A DNA stretch of 64,000 nt from an uncultured Bacilli bacterium (GCA_934130005.1 CAKOXD010000007.1:1-64000); one strand, 5' to 3'. Counted from the first letter of the stretch, positions 8,816 through 17,917 are shown. Numbers and translations are program-made. The notes: generated by a model not told the origin, from the letters alone.

Positions 8816-10620
8816 ATTTTAATTTCAATATTATATTTTTCTATCCAAAGATCAAATTGATATAAATATGCTATTAATTGAGGTTTTGTCATTAATTGAC
8901 CAAACCATGGTAATAAATCGTCATTATCATTTTCTAATAATTTGTTTATTTCATTTATATTAAATATTTTATATAAATAACTATTTTTACTTTTTAATCT
9001 TTCTTTTAATAGATTTTTAACTAGATTTAGATATAATGGATTATGAGTTTTAGGATAAGGATTTTTCTTTCTATTTATTATTTCTATTGGCAATATATCT
9101 TTAAAAGCCTCTTTTAATAGATATTTTTCTTTTTTATTTTTATATTTATATGTAAAGGGAATATTCCATAAGTATTCAACTAGTTTTGTATTTGAAAAAG
9201 GAACTCTTGCTTCTACAGTAGAATACATAGTCATTCTATCCTTTCTATCTAATAATGTTGTCATAAAGTGTGTCATATTAATATAAAAAAGCTTTTTGTA
9301 TTTATCTTTTCTATCAGATTTTTTTAATTCTTTGATAGTTTTTTTATATTCTTTTTTTGATATTTTTTCTAAATTTATTTTTAAATTTTTATTTAATAAT
9401 TTTTGACGATAATCTAAATTATTAATCCATGGGAAGTTCTTTTTATTATTTAAATCATCTCTATAAAACCATGGATATCCACCAAATATTTCATCAGCAC
9501 ATTCACCACTTAATATTACACTATAGTCTTTACTTATTTTTTCTGAGAACCATAGTAATGAAGAATCTATATCAGCCATTCCTGGGTAATCACGTGCTAG
9601 TAAGCTTTTTTCTAAGTAATCAGCTAGTTCTTTTTGTTTAATAATTATATATTTGTGATTAGTATTATATTTTTTTTTCATTAAATCTATATAGTATTTA
9701 TCTAATGAAACTGTAAAATCATTTTTTTTGAAATATTTATCATTATCTTCATAATCAATTGAATATGTTGTTAATTTTTGATTTTTTTCTTTTAATGTGT
9801 TCGCAACTACAGCTGTTATAATACTTGAGTCAATACCTCCACTAAGTAATGTTGCTATTTTTTTATCAGATATCATTTGATTTTTAATTTCATCTGTTAA
9901 TATTTTTTTAACTTTTAATTTTGCTTCTTTAAATGTATCATTATTTTCTTTTGTTATTACATTCCAATATCTTTTAATTTTTATTTTGTTATTTTTATAT
10001 ATTAGGTAATGAGCTGGTCTAAGTTCTTTTATTCCTTTAAATATTCCACTACCTAATTTTTTAGATGGACCAAGTGCTAATAATTCACCTATTTCTTTTT
10101 TTGTTAAAATAGGTTTTATTATTTTACTTTCTAATATTGGTTTTATCATAGAAGAAAATATAAAATTTTTTTTATTTTTCATATAATAAAGTGGTTTAAC
10201 ACCTAATCTATCTCTAGCTAAAAATAAACTTTTTTCTTCTTCATTATATATTGCAAATGAATATATTCCTTCTAATTTAGTTAGTATTTTTTCTTTATAA
10301 CATATATAACCTTTTAGTAATACTTCTGTATCACTTTTTGTAAAAAATGAATATCCTTTATTTAATAAATCTTCTTTCAATTCTTTTGTATTATATAATT
10401 CTCCATTATAAACAATAATATAATTACTAAATTTCATTGGTTGAGATCCATTTTCTAGATCAATAATTGCTAATCTTTTATGTCCTAATAAAATATTATT
10501 TTTAAAATAATATCCTGTATTATCTTTTCCTCTATTATTCATAATTTCCAACATATTTTTAAATTTTTCTTGTTCATTTTCTAAATTGTTTTTAGATGTC
10601 CATCCTAATATAGCACACAT
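8812..10620 (-). CDS. asnB: Asparagine synthetase B (glutamine-hydrolysing)
   Basis: A 602-residue enzyme making asparagine from aspartate, glutamine and ATP. The start is the ATG at 10620, because it places Cys immediately after Met (MCAILGW), the N-terminal nucleophile of the glutaminase domain, with AGGTGAT upstream; a GTG at 10629 is not the start. The glutaminase half shows NRGKDNTG, GHKRLAIIDL and YNGELYN. The synthetase half shows the SGGIDSS pyrophosphate loop and GECADEIFGGY. Length and order are those of full-length AsnB. It is a single-gene unit, tail-to-tail with the deacetylase. Confidence 0.95.
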   Translation of the reverse strand: MCAILGWTSKNNLENEQEKFKNMLEIMNNRGKDNTGYYFKNNILLGHKRLAIIDLENGSQPMKFSNYIIVYNGELYNTKELKEDLLNKGYSFFTKSDTEVLLKGYICYKEKILTKLEGIYSFAIYNEEEKSLFLARDRLGVKPLYYMKNKKNFIFSSMIKPILESKIIKPILTKKEIGELLALGPSKKLGSGIFKGIKELRPAHYLIYKNNKIKIKRYWNVITKENNDTFKEAKLKVKKILTDEIKNQMISDKKIATLLSGGIDSSIITAVVANTLKEKNQKLTTYSIDYEDNDKYFKKNDFTVSLDKYYIDLMKKKYNTNHKYIIIKQKELADYLEKSLLARDYPGMADIDSSLLWFSEKISKDYSVILSGECADEIFGGYPWFYRDDLNNKKNFPWINNLDYRQKLLNKNLKINLEKISKKEYKKTIKELKKSDRKDKYKKLFYINMTHFMTTLLDRKDRMTMYSTVEARVPFSNTKLVEYLWNIPFTYKYKNKKEKYLLKEAFKDILPIEIINRKKNPYPKTHNPLYLNLVKNLLKERLKSKNSYLYKIFNINEINKLLENDNDDLLPWFGQLMTKPQLIAYLYQFDLWIEKYNIEIKI

Positions 10621-10716
10621 TATAATCACCTACTATAAGTTATGTAATATTAAATAAATAGTTATATATAATTTGTATAATTATGATTACATGTTATAAT
10701 TGTTACAGGTGATTAT

Positions 10717-11118
10717 ATGAATTATTGTAATTGTAAAAAATGTAATAAGATTTTTAATTATATAAAAGGACCAATGCTTTGCTATGATTGTGATCAAATT
10801 ATTTTTGAAAGTATAAAAAAATATATAAATGAAAATCCAGGTGCTACTTCTTCTATGATTAGTAATGATCTAAATTTACCAATAAAAATTATACAAGATT
10901 ATGTTAAAGATAATAGACTTACAAAATTAAGAGCTGATGTAAAATTATGTTTATTATGCAAAGATGTTATAGATAGTAATAGTACTTATTGTAATAGTTG
11001 TTTAAAAAGAATGGATATATTAAACAAAATGAATAGTTTATCTAGTAAAAGTAATTCAGAAAATATTGTTCCTAAAATGCATTTTTTAAATAGTGATACT
11101 GTTAGAAAAAAACGTTAA
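10717..11118 (+). CDS. YvyF-like protein: zinc ribbon - helical DNA-binding-like region - zinc ribbon
   Basis: A 133-residue protein with an N-terminal CNCKKC...CYDC cluster, a central helical stretch resembling a winged helix (NPGATSSMISNDLNLPIKII) and a second four-cysteine cluster CLLC...CNSC, followed by a polar tail. This order is that of the TIGR03826/YvyF family found in flagellar operons of Bacillota. No flagellar gene occurs in the window, so a regulatory role outside motility is possible. An extended -10 (TGTTATAAT) lies at about 10692-10700, and GGTGAT precedes the ATG. Confidence 0.65.
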   Translation: MNYCNCKKCNKIFNYIKGPMLCYDCDQIIFESIKKYINENPGATSSMISNDLNLPIKIIQDYVKDNRLTKLRADVKLCLLCKDVIDSNSTYCNSCLKRMDILNKMNSLSSKSNSENIVPKMHFLNSDTVRKKR

Positions 11119-11119
11119 T

Positions 11120-11150
11120 AGATTATTTTGTCTAATAATGTTTTTTTTTT
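11120..11150 (+). terminator. Probable weak terminator
   Basis: An A/T-only stem (11122-11127 with 11134-11139) is followed by eleven T. The T run is convincing; the stem is short. Confidence 0.5.
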
Positions 11151-11198
11151 ATTATTCTAATTCATGTACTTCTTAATATATTTTTATAGGAGGTGCTT

Positions 11199-13817
11199 AT
11201 GAATACTAATATTAAAGGTTTAAGTAATATTGAAGTTGAAAAATCAAGAATGAAATATGGAACTAATTCTTTAGAAAAACATAGTAGTTCTAGTTTTTTT
11301 AAAAAATTAATTGAAAGTTTAGGAGATCCTATTATAAAAATTCTTTTAATAGCTCTTGCTATAAAAACAGTTTTTTTATTTCAAAATTTTGATTGGTATG
11401 AAACTATTGGAATAGTAATCGCTATATTTTTAGCATCTTTTATTTCAACATTATCAGAATATGGTAGTGAAAAAGCTTTTATTAAAATGCAAGAAGAAGC
11501 TTCAAAAATAAAGTGTCGTGTAAAAAGAGATGACAAAGTATTAGAAATTAATATTGATGATGTAGTAGTAGGAGATATTGTATTACTTGATTCTGGTGAT
11601 AAAATTCCTGCTGATGGTGTTATTGTTGAAGGAGAATTAAGTGTTGATGAATCTTCTTTGAATGGTGAAGCAAAAGAAGCATATAAAGAGGCTATAAAAA
11701 GTGGTATAAGAACAGAAAAAAATAAAGTATATAGAGGAAGTGTTGTATATTCTAAAAGTGCTAAAATGCTTGTTGAACAAGTTGGTGAAAAAACAATATA
11801 TGGTGGAATTGCAAAAGAGTTATCAGAATCTAGTCCTATTAGTCCACTTAAATTAAGACTTACTGAACTAGCAAAATTTATAAGTAAGATAGGTTATGTA
11901 GCTGCTTTTTTAATAAGTTTTTCTTATCTTTTTTCAGTAATATTTATAAAAAATAATTTTGATATGAATGTTATTAAAGGTGTTTTAACTAATTTCCCTT
12001 TGATGTCAGGTTATATTTTATATTCTTTAACTTTAGTAGTAACTGTTATTATAGTTGCTGTACCAGAAGGACTTCCTATGATGATTACACTAGTATTGTC
12101 TTCAAATATGAAAAGAATGCTTAAAAATAATGTATTAGTTAGAAAATTAATAGGAATAGAAACATCTGGTAATATAAATATTTTATTTACAGATAAAACA
12201 GGTACATTAACAAAAGGAAAATTAGAAGCTATTTCATTTATTAGTGGTAGTGGTATGGAATATAATAATAATTCTTTTTTAAAAAAATATCCTAAATTAT
12301 GTGATTTACTTGAAATAAGTTTAGTTTATAATAATGCTAGTTGTTATAGTAATGGAAATATAGTTGGTGGTAATATTACAGATAGAGCATTATTAAAATT
12401 TGTTAATTCTTATAACAAAAATGTTAAAGTTATAAAAAAAGTACCATTCAATAGTAAAGATAAGTATTCAATTTCAACTGTTTTATATGATGGTAAAAAA
12501 CATTTAATAAAAGGTGCACCAGAAGTTATAATTAAAAATTGTAGAAATTATTATGATGAATATGGATATAAAAAACCATTAAATATTGAAATTTTTAATA
12601 AAAAAATTGAAAAATATACAAGTATGGGTATTAGAGTTATTGCACTTGCTATAAATGATAATTATAATTTGGATGATACTTTTAAAAATTTAACATTAGT
12701 TGGAATAATGCTTATTAAAGATGAAGTTAGAGATGAAGCTATAGAAGGTGTTAAACTTGTAAAAAAAGCACATATAAATACAGTTATGATTACTGGGGAT
12801 AATAAACAAACTGCTATAGGTGTAGCTAAAGAAATTGGGCTTATTGATAGTAGTAATGATATTGTTTTAACTAGTAGTGAGTTAAATTTAAAAAGTGATG
12901 AGGAAGTAAAAAAAATAATTCCTAATTTAAAGGTAGTTGCTCGTGCATTACCTAGTGATAAAAGTAGATTGGTCAAGCTAAGTCAAGAGATGAATCTTGT
13001 AGTTGGTATGACAGGTGATGGTGTAAATGATGCTCCCGCTTTAAAAAAAGCTGATGTTGGATTTGCTATGGGAAGTGGAACAGAAGTAGCTAAAGAGGCA
13101 AGTGATATTGTAATATTAGATGATAACTTTTTATCTATTTCAAAATCTATATTGTTTGGAAGAACTATCTTTAAAAGCATTAGAAAGTTTATAATTCTTC
13201 AATTAACAATTAATTTATGTGCCCTAAGTTTATCTTTTGTTGGTCCATTTATTGGAATTAATACACCAATTACTGTTATTCAAATGTTGTGGATAAATAT
13301 GGTTATGGATACATTAGCTGGACTAGCGTTTGCATTTGAGCCTCCATTACTTGAATATATGGATGAATATCCAAAAGGAAAAAATGAACCAATTATTAAT
13401 AGATATATGATAAATGAAATTTTAGTTACAGGTTTATATTCTTCTGTTTTATGTATTTTATTTTTAAAACTTCCTTTTATAAAAGAAATATACGATTATA
13501 ATGAAAGTGATAAATATCTGCTTACAGCATTCTTTGGATTATTTATTTTTATTGATATATTTAATTGCTTTAATGCTAGAACACATAGGATAAATGTTTT
13601 AGCTAATATTCTTAAAAATAAAGTATTTATATTTATAATTATTTTTATAACTATAGTTCAATTATGTATGATTTATTTTGGTGATAATATATTTAGAACA
13701 ACTGATTTAAATTTTGTAGAACTCGAAGTAATGATTTTATTTTCATTTACTGTTATTCCAGTTGATTGGGTAAGAAAAATTTTACTTAAACGTAAAGGAA
13801 TTTTAGATGGTGTTTAA
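11199..13817 (+). CDS. Calcium-type cation-transporting P-type ATPase
   Basis: An 872-residue P2-type ATPase, full length for the bacterial SERCA/PMCA-like class. ATG 11199 follows AGGAGG at about 11189-11194. The N-terminal cation-ATPase domain is followed by the actuator domain (DESSLNGEAKEA, the TGE-like loop here being NGE), transmembrane helix 4 with VAVPEGLPM, the phosphorylation site FTDKTGTLTKG, the nucleotide domain (KGAPE), and the hinge TGDGVNDAPALKKADVGFAMG. Ten membrane helices fit the hydrophobic profile. PEGLP and the helix 6 region NMVMDTLAGLAFAFEPP support Ca2+ rather than heavy metals. It probably exports Ca2+ from the cytoplasm. The NGE in place of TGE in the actuator loop is a point to check. 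Confidence 0.92.
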   Translation: MNTNIKGLSNIEVEKSRMKYGTNSLEKHSSSSFFKKLIESLGDPIIKILLIALAIKTVFLFQNFDWYETIGIVIAIFLASFISTLSEYGSEKAFIKMQEEASKIKCRVKRDDKVLEINIDDVVVGDIVLLDSGDKIPADGVIVEGELSVDESSLNGEAKEAYKEAIKSGIRTEKNKVYRGSVVYSKSAKMLVEQVGEKTIYGGIAKELSESSPISPLKLRLTELAKFISKIGYVAAFLISFSYLFSVIFIKNNFDMNVIKGVLTNFPLMSGYILYSLTLVVTVIIVAVPEGLPMMITLVLSSNMKRMLKNNVLVRKLIGIETSGNINILFTDKTGTLTKGKLEAISFISGSGMEYNNNSFLKKYPKLCDLLEISLVYNNASCYSNGNIVGGNITDRALLKFVNSYNKNVKVIKKVPFNSKDKYSISTVLYDGKKHLIKGAPEVIIKNCRNYYDEYGYKKPLNIEIFNKKIEKYTSMGIRVIALAINDNYNLDDTFKNLTLVGIMLIKDEVRDEAIEGVKLVKKAHINTVMITGDNKQTAIGVAKEIGLIDSSNDIVLTSSELNLKSDEEVKKIIPNLKVVARALPSDKSRLVKLSQEMNLVVGMTGDGVNDAPALKKADVGFAMGSGTEVAKEASDIVILDDNFLSISKSILFGRTIFKSIRKFIILQLTINLCALSLSFVGPFIGINTPITVIQMLWINMVMDTLAGLAFAFEPPLLEYMDEYPKGKNEPIINRYMINEILVTGLYSSVLCILFLKLPFIKEIYDYNESDKYLLTAFFGLFIFIDIFNCFNARTHRINVLANILKNKVFIFIIIFITIVQLCMIYFGDNIFRTTDLNFVELEVMILFSFTVIPVDWVRKILLKRKGILDGV

Positions 13818-13880
13818 TTAATTGTCGGTAAGTTATTGATTTTTAATCTTTTTTATAATATAATCTTTTTTGGTGATAAC

Positions 13881-14432
13881 ATGATAATTAGGCATAAAGA
13901 TTTAGTAAAAAAAGGTTATAGTGCATATCAGATAAAAAAATTTGTTAATGAAAAAAAACTATTTTTTGTAAAAAAAGGTGTATATTCAACTGTAGATAAT
14001 ATAAATTATTTTGAAGTGATTTCAAAAAAACATCCTAATGCTATTTTTACACTTGAAACAGCTTGTTACATTTATAAATTAAAAAAAGATTTACCAGATT
14101 TATATTATGTTGCAAGTAAGCAAAAAGATCGTAAAATGAAAGAAGATTATATAAAGCAAATTTTTATGACAGATAGTTTATATGAAATTGGTATAAATAA
14201 TATGACCTATATGAATGCTAATATAAAATCATATGATCTTGAACGATTATTAATTGAAATTGTTAGAAATAAAACTAATATAGATAATGATTCTTATAAG
14301 GAAATAATTAATAATTATAGTAAAATTTCAAAGTTGTTAAATAAAAGAAAACTTGAGACGTATATTGAGAATTTTAAAAACCCAAAAATTAAGGAAAGAA
14401 TTAATAGAGAAGTTTATAAAACACAATTATAA
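13881..14432 (+). CDS. AbiEi-like protein without an adjacent AbiEii toxin
   Basis: A 183-residue protein starting at ATG 13881 with GGTGAT upstream. The N-terminus (RHKDLVKKGYSAYQIKKFVN, then FVKKGVYST) matches the winged-helix AbiEi antitoxin domain, and HPNAIFTLETACYIYKL matches the following AbiEi region. In AbiE systems AbiEi represses the operon and counteracts the nucleotidyltransferase toxin AbiEii. No nucleotidyltransferase gene follows; a perfect terminator comes next, then agrA. It may be a stand-alone regulator, common in Bacillota, or a system that lost its toxin. Confidence 0.7.
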   Translation: MIIRHKDLVKKGYSAYQIKKFVNEKKLFFVKKGVYSTVDNINYFEVISKKHPNAIFTLETACYIYKLKKDLPDLYYVASKQKDRKMKEDYIKQIFMTDSLYEIGINNMTYMNANIKSYDLERLLIEIVRNKTNIDNDSYKEIINNYSKISKLLNKRKLETYIENFKNPKIKERINREVYKTQL

Positions 14433-14445
14433 TTGTGTTTTTCTT
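14418..14445 (+). terminator. Terminator after the AbiEi-like gene
   Basis: The palindrome AAACACAATT/AATTGTGTTT, around the stop codon, is followed by T-rich sequence. Confidence 0.8.
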
Positions 14446-14472
14446 GTAAATTTTGGTAAAATATGGTATTAT
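14444..14472 (+). promoter_or_regulatory. Candidate agrA-agrC promoter
   Basis: -35 TTGTAA (14444-14449), 17 bp, -10 TATTAT (14467-14472). The 64-base leader that follows contains AGACAGATAGGTAG, a purine-rich stretch that could be a LytTR-type half-site. That last point is a guess. Confidence 0.45.
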
Positions 14473-14536
14473 TTAATAGGTTAACTTAAAGCAAATAGAC
14501 AGATAGGTAGTAAATTTAGAAGGGTGTATACAATTT

Positions 14537-15256
14537 ATGATTAGATTTGTGATATATGATGATGAAGAAATATTTAGAAAGAAAACTAAAGATGTTGTTG
14601 ATAATACTATGTCAAAATTTAAAATTGAATATTCTATAGAAGAATTTAGTAAGTATAGTAATAAAATGCAGAAAATTATTGATTCAGCAGATCCTAAAAT
14701 TTACATTATGGATATTGAAATACCAAATAGTTTAACTGGAATAGAAGTAGCTAAGAAAATCAGAGTTGATGATTGGAATAGTATAATTATTCTTGTTACA
14801 TCTCATATGGAGATGGGATACCAAGCATTAAAAGCACAAATTATGCTACTTGATTTTATCTCTAAATATAATGATTGTTCACCAAACTTAGAAAAAACCA
14901 TAAAGAAAGCCATTTCAAAAATAGATAATAAAAAAGTTCTTACTTTTGAAACAAATAATATGACTTATAAAATTTATACTGATGATATTGTTTATATAGT
15001 AAAAGATAGTATAGATAGAAAATGTATTATTAAAACTGTAAATAATGAAATTTATATTAATGAAACAATTGGTAATATATTTAGTATGCTTGATAAAAGA
15101 TTTTATTTAACTCATAGAAGTTGTATTGTAAATACTGAGAAAATAGATAGAATCGATTGGAAAGAAAATATAATTTATTTTAAGAATAATGATAAAACTG
15201 ATTATTTAGCTAGAGATAAAAGAAAAGAGTTGAAAGAGTATGTTAAGAGTTGTTAG
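14537..15256 (+). CDS. agrA: LytTR response regulator of an agr-type system
   Basis: A 239-residue cytoplasmic response regulator. The receiver domain (1-125) has the acidic pair at Asp8-Asp9 and phospho-acceptor Asp59 in IYIMDIEIP; LVTSH supplies the conserved Thr/Ser. The C-terminal LytTR DNA-binding domain (about 140-237) ends in YLTHRSCIVNTEKIDRI. The histidine kinase gene starts inside its last codons (15240), so both are co-translated. With AgrB and AgrD on the opposite strand, it most likely responds to the local autoinducing peptide. Confidence 0.88.
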   Translation: MIRFVIYDDEEIFRKKTKDVVDNTMSKFKIEYSIEEFSKYSNKMQKIIDSADPKIYIMDIEIPNSLTGIEVAKKIRVDDWNSIIILVTSHMEMGYQALKAQIMLLDFISKYNDCSPNLEKTIKKAISKIDNKKVLTFETNNMTYKIYTDDIVYIVKDSIDRKCIIKTVNNEIYINETIGNIFSMLDKRFYLTHRSCIVNTEKIDRIDWKENIIYFKNNDKTDYLARDKRKELKEYVKSC

Positions 15257-16550
15257 TAGCTTATTAATATTTATTTTAAGTTATATATTTAGTTCATATG
15301 CATTTTGTAAATTTAATAATATAAAATATTCGTTTAGTATGAAATGTTTTATTATGATTTTTTTATTTTCTATCATTAATACATATATTTCAATTAATTT
15401 TGATTATTTAATGAAATGTATTTCTACAAATTTATTAAATTACATCTTGTTTAAAATCTTATATAAAAAGAATGTAACATCTACTTTGGTAAGTGTTTTG
15501 TTTATCTATATAATATATGTCATATCAGAATTAATATTTTCTATTTTATTTATTATTTTACTGGGAAACAATTTAGAAGAATTTATTAGTAATATTATTG
15601 GTTATTTAATATCTAATTCTATTATATTTTTAATTTTTTTAGTTGTATGTAGTTTTAAATATACGGTTAAATTTATTAATTATATAATTGTATGGTTTGG
15701 TAAGTATAGAAAAATTGATGTATTATTTAAAATTATATTAGCACAATTGTTATGTTTTACTTTTTTATATCCAATAATATTTAATAGAAATTTTATAAAC
15801 AATATAAGCATATTCTGTATGTGCTTGGTAGGAGCAATAATATTTATTTTTGGTTATTTTAAAGAAAAATCAGATAATAACAAATTAAATATAGATTATA
15901 GTAATTTACTTGAATATTCTAAAACTTATGAAGATGAAGTTGTATCAAAAGGAAAACAACAACATGAATATAGAAATCAATTAATAGTTTTAGATGATAT
16001 GATACCTAAGACAAATAAGAAAGCTAAAGAATATATTGGAAAAATATTAAATAGTACTGAAAAAGAGTTAGATCAAGGTTGGCTTGTAAAGTTAAAGGGA
16101 CTTCCAACAGGTGGTATAAAAGGACTAGTACACTTTAAAATTAAAAAAATGATTGATAATGGAATAGAAGTTTATGTTGATGTTGATAAAAAGTTATGTA
16201 ATAAAAAGAAATGGGTTTATAATAATAATGATTTAGAAGATATAAGTAAAATTATAGGTGTTTATTTAGATAATGCGATAGAGGCAGCTATAAATTCAAA
16301 AGATAAACAAATTATAATTGAATTTATAAGTGAAAATAATAATATTATATTTAAATTATCAAATACCTATGATGGAGTTATTGACTTTCAAAATATAGAT
16401 AATGAAAAATTTTCTACTAAAGGAAATGGAAGAGGATACGGATTATCTTTAGTAAAAGATATTATTAATAAAAATAATTCATTAAATCAAAAAAGAGAAA
16501 TAGATGGTAAATTTTTTGTTCAAAAGTTATATATAGAAATAAAAAAATAG
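15240..16550 (+). CDS. agrC: AgrC-like sensor histidine kinase
   Basis: A 436-residue membrane kinase. About six hydrophobic helices fill residues 1-205, the size and layout of the AgrC peptide-sensing domain. A helical linker leads to the phosphorylation motif QHEYRNQL with His242, then a GHKL ATPase domain with YLDNAIEAA (N box, about 335-343) and GRGYGLSLVKDII (G box). It overlaps agrA by 17 bases. It should sense the cyclic peptide made by AgrB from AgrD, encoded just downstream on the other strand. Confidence 0.88.
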   Translation: MLRVVSSLLIFILSYIFSSYAFCKFNNIKYSFSMKCFIMIFLFSIINTYISINFDYLMKCISTNLLNYILFKILYKKNVTSTLVSVLFIYIIYVISELIFSILFIILLGNNLEEFISNIIGYLISNSIIFLIFLVVCSFKYTVKFINYIIVWFGKYRKIDVLFKIILAQLLCFTFLYPIIFNRNFINNISIFCMCLVGAIIFIFGYFKEKSDNNKLNIDYSNLLEYSKTYEDEVVSKGKQQHEYRNQLIVLDDMIPKTNKKAKEYIGKILNSTEKELDQGWLVKLKGLPTGGIKGLVHFKIKKMIDNGIEVYVDVDKKLCNKKKWVYNNNDLEDISKIIGVYLDNAIEAAINSKDKQIIIEFISENNNIIFKLSNTYDGVIDFQNIDNEKFSTKGNGRGYGLSLVKDIINKNNSLNQKREIDGKFFVQKLYIEIKK

Positions 16551-16577
16551 GAACTAATTTATTCCTATTTTTTTTAT
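16545..16577. terminator. Bidirectional terminator between agrC and agrD
   Basis: Stem AAATAGGAA (16545-16553) with TTCCTATTT (16562-16570). A T run follows on the plus strand and an A run precedes it, so it ends both converging agr transcripts. Confidence 0.85.
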
Positions 16578-16583
16578 GTTTTT

Positions 16584-16706
16584 TTATCTTTCTATCATAC
16601 TCTTAGGCATTTCTGGTTCGTCAATAATTACAACAGGACATGCACTGTTTGTTGTACTTAAACTTCCAATAGCTTTAAATATTTTTGAGAATAAACTTTT
16701 AAACAT
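16584..16706 (-). CDS. agrD: AgrD-type autoinducing peptide precursor, 40 aa
   Basis: This short gene lies 43 bases downstream of agrB on the same strand, with AAGGAGG placed before its ATG (16706). It has the three AgrD parts: an amphipathic N-terminal helix (MFKSLFSKIFKAIGSLS), a core around SACPVVI with one cysteine for the thiolactone ring, and an acidic, proline-containing tail (DEPEMPKS), which AgrB needs for recognition. By analogy with Staphylococcus the ring should be five residues starting at the Cys (CPVVI), though a six-residue ring is possible. The exact mature ends cannot be read. Confidence 0.88.
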   Translation of the reverse strand: MFKSLFSKIFKAIGSLSTTNSACPVVIIDEPEMPKSMIER

Positions 16707-16749
16707 CTTTTTACCTCCTTAAATTCTTTTATAATTAAACTGGGCCCGT

Positions 16750-17358
16750 TTAATCCATATTTAAAATATAATCTTTATAATTATTATAGCTTAGATTGAA
16801 TATCTTATAGGTTAAAGGAAGAATTAATAATATTTCAATCCATATAGCAAATATAATTATATTTGAAATTAAACTGTCACTAATTATTATTGATAAAAAT
16901 GTAAGTAGGATGCAACTAATTGTTGCTAAGAATTTATATTTATTTCTTCTTGATTCCTTAATGATTGGGGCTTTTTTTGTATCAGCGGGAGCATATTTAT
17001 AAATTAATAATATGCCAAATATTCCTAATATTATTTTTACAATAAATGGTATTGTTATTGATTTACAAACCAGTGGCGCTCCTATGAATATAATTGATGA
17101 AGAAACTAAACACATCCAACTTTTAGTGGCATGTAATCCATGTCCAGGTTCTCTTAGTATATTAAAAAATAATAATAATATAATCATTTCTTTGAATACA
17201 TTTAATATAATTGACATTGGAATTATAAATAACATTTTTGAAATTGTTAAATAAAAACCTTCTAAACTATATCTATATTCAGCTAATTTAATATCATCTG
17301 TTTCTGGATATTTTTCTTTTATTAAACTTGTAGCATAATCTAAAAATTTCTTCTTCAT
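16750..17358 (-). CDS. agrB: AgrB accessory gene regulator protease
   Basis: A 202-residue polytopic membrane protein of the AgrB family, which cleaves and cyclises AgrD. The catalytic pair is visible in REPGHGLHATKSWMC: His76 and Cys83, spaced seven residues apart as in staphylococcal AgrB. Hydrophobic helices lie at about 40-65, 84-100, 103-122, 145-165 and 170-188. The start is ATG 17358 with AGGGTGGT upstream. The agrB-agrD pair is transcribed towards agrA-agrC, unlike the single agrBDCA operon of Staphylococcus. Confidence 0.93.
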   Translation of the reverse strand: MKKKFLDYATSLIKEKYPETDDIKLAEYRYSLEGFYLTISKMLFIIPMSIILNVFKEMIILLLFFNILREPGHGLHATKSWMCLVSSSIIFIGAPLVCKSITIPFIVKIILGIFGILLIYKYAPADTKKAPIIKESRRNKYKFLATISCILLTFLSIIISDSLISNIIIFAIWIEILLILPLTYKIFNLSYNNYKDYILNMD

Positions 17359-17673
17359 TACTACCACCACCCTACTACGATTTAAATTTTAGCAGATATA
17401 AATTAAAATACAATATTTGTTGCAAGTCTTGTAATAATTAATGCTTTAAATGTCAAATTTTAAAAATAATTACATTTCAGGCACATATAATAACAATTCA
17501 TGCATTTTATATTGAACTGAAATTAATACTTTGATACTATGAACGTGTTCCTTAAAATTTCAAGAATAAAATTACTCAAATTTTGTCGAAATTTTGGTTT
17601 TAATTTTTCTTGAACAATATGGTAGATTGGGGGTATAGTTGTATTGAAGACAGAAAGAAGGGAGATGTATATT
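17359..17673. other. Divergent intergenic region between agrB and the cold-shock gene
   Basis: 315 bases without a gene. It must hold the agrBD promoter (minus strand; the only good -35 match I see is TTGACA at 17451-17456, with no convincing -10) and the cold-shock promoter (17610-17639). An imperfect palindrome GAACGTGTTC lies at about 17541-17550. Short repeats ATTTCAGGC and ACTGAAAT at about 17474-17522 could be LytTR sites. I see no open frame. Confidence 0.5.
17610..17639 (+). promoter_or_regulatory. Candidate cold-shock gene promoter
   Basis: -35 TTGAAC (17610-17615), 18 bp, -10 TATAGT (17634-17639), leaving a leader of about 28 bases before ATG 17674. Confidence 0.45.
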
Positions 17674-17886
17674 ATGAGAGGTAAAGTTAAATGGTTTAAC
17701 AATGAGAAAGGTTATGGTTTTATTGAATATAATGATCATGAAGATATCTTTGTTCATTATTCCTCAATTTTAACTGAAGGATATAAGACTTTAGTTGAAG
17801 GTCAATACGTCGATTTTGAACTTGTTAAAACTGATAAAGGTTTACAAGCAAAAAAAGTTGTAGAAGTTAAAACTGCTCTTGTTTAG
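17674..17886 (+). CDS. Cold-shock protein (CspA family)
   Basis: A 70-residue single cold-shock domain that binds single-stranded nucleic acid and acts as an RNA chaperone. RNP-1 (KGYGFIEY) and RNP-2 (IFVHYSS) are intact, with the opening MRGKVKWFNNEKGYGF. The ATG at 17674 gives the canonical N-terminus and has GGGAG nine bases upstream; earlier in-frame starts would add a non-family extension. Monocistronic, with a terminator overlapping its stop. Confidence 0.95.
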   Translation: MRGKVKWFNNEKGYGFIEYNDHEDIFVHYSSILTEGYKTLVEGQYVDFELVKTDKGLQAKKVVEVKTALV

Positions 17887-17897
17887 TAGTTTTTTTG
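17869..17897 (+). terminator. Terminator of the cold-shock gene
   Basis: Stem AAAACTGCT (17869-17877) with AGTAGTTTT (17885-17893), one G-T pair, then T run. It overlaps the end of the coding region. Confidence 0.75.
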
Positions 17898-17917
17898 TTT
17901 TCTTTTATTTAAAAATA

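Noticed and set aside
17012..17254. Plus-strand frame of 80 codons inside agrB
   Set aside because: It is antisense to the agrB membrane helices, has no ribosome-binding site, and agrB has complete family motifs.
17541..17550. LexA/SOS box upstream of the cold-shock gene
   Set aside because: GAACGTGTTC has a two-base spacer, whereas the Bacillota box needs four bases between GAAC and GTTC.
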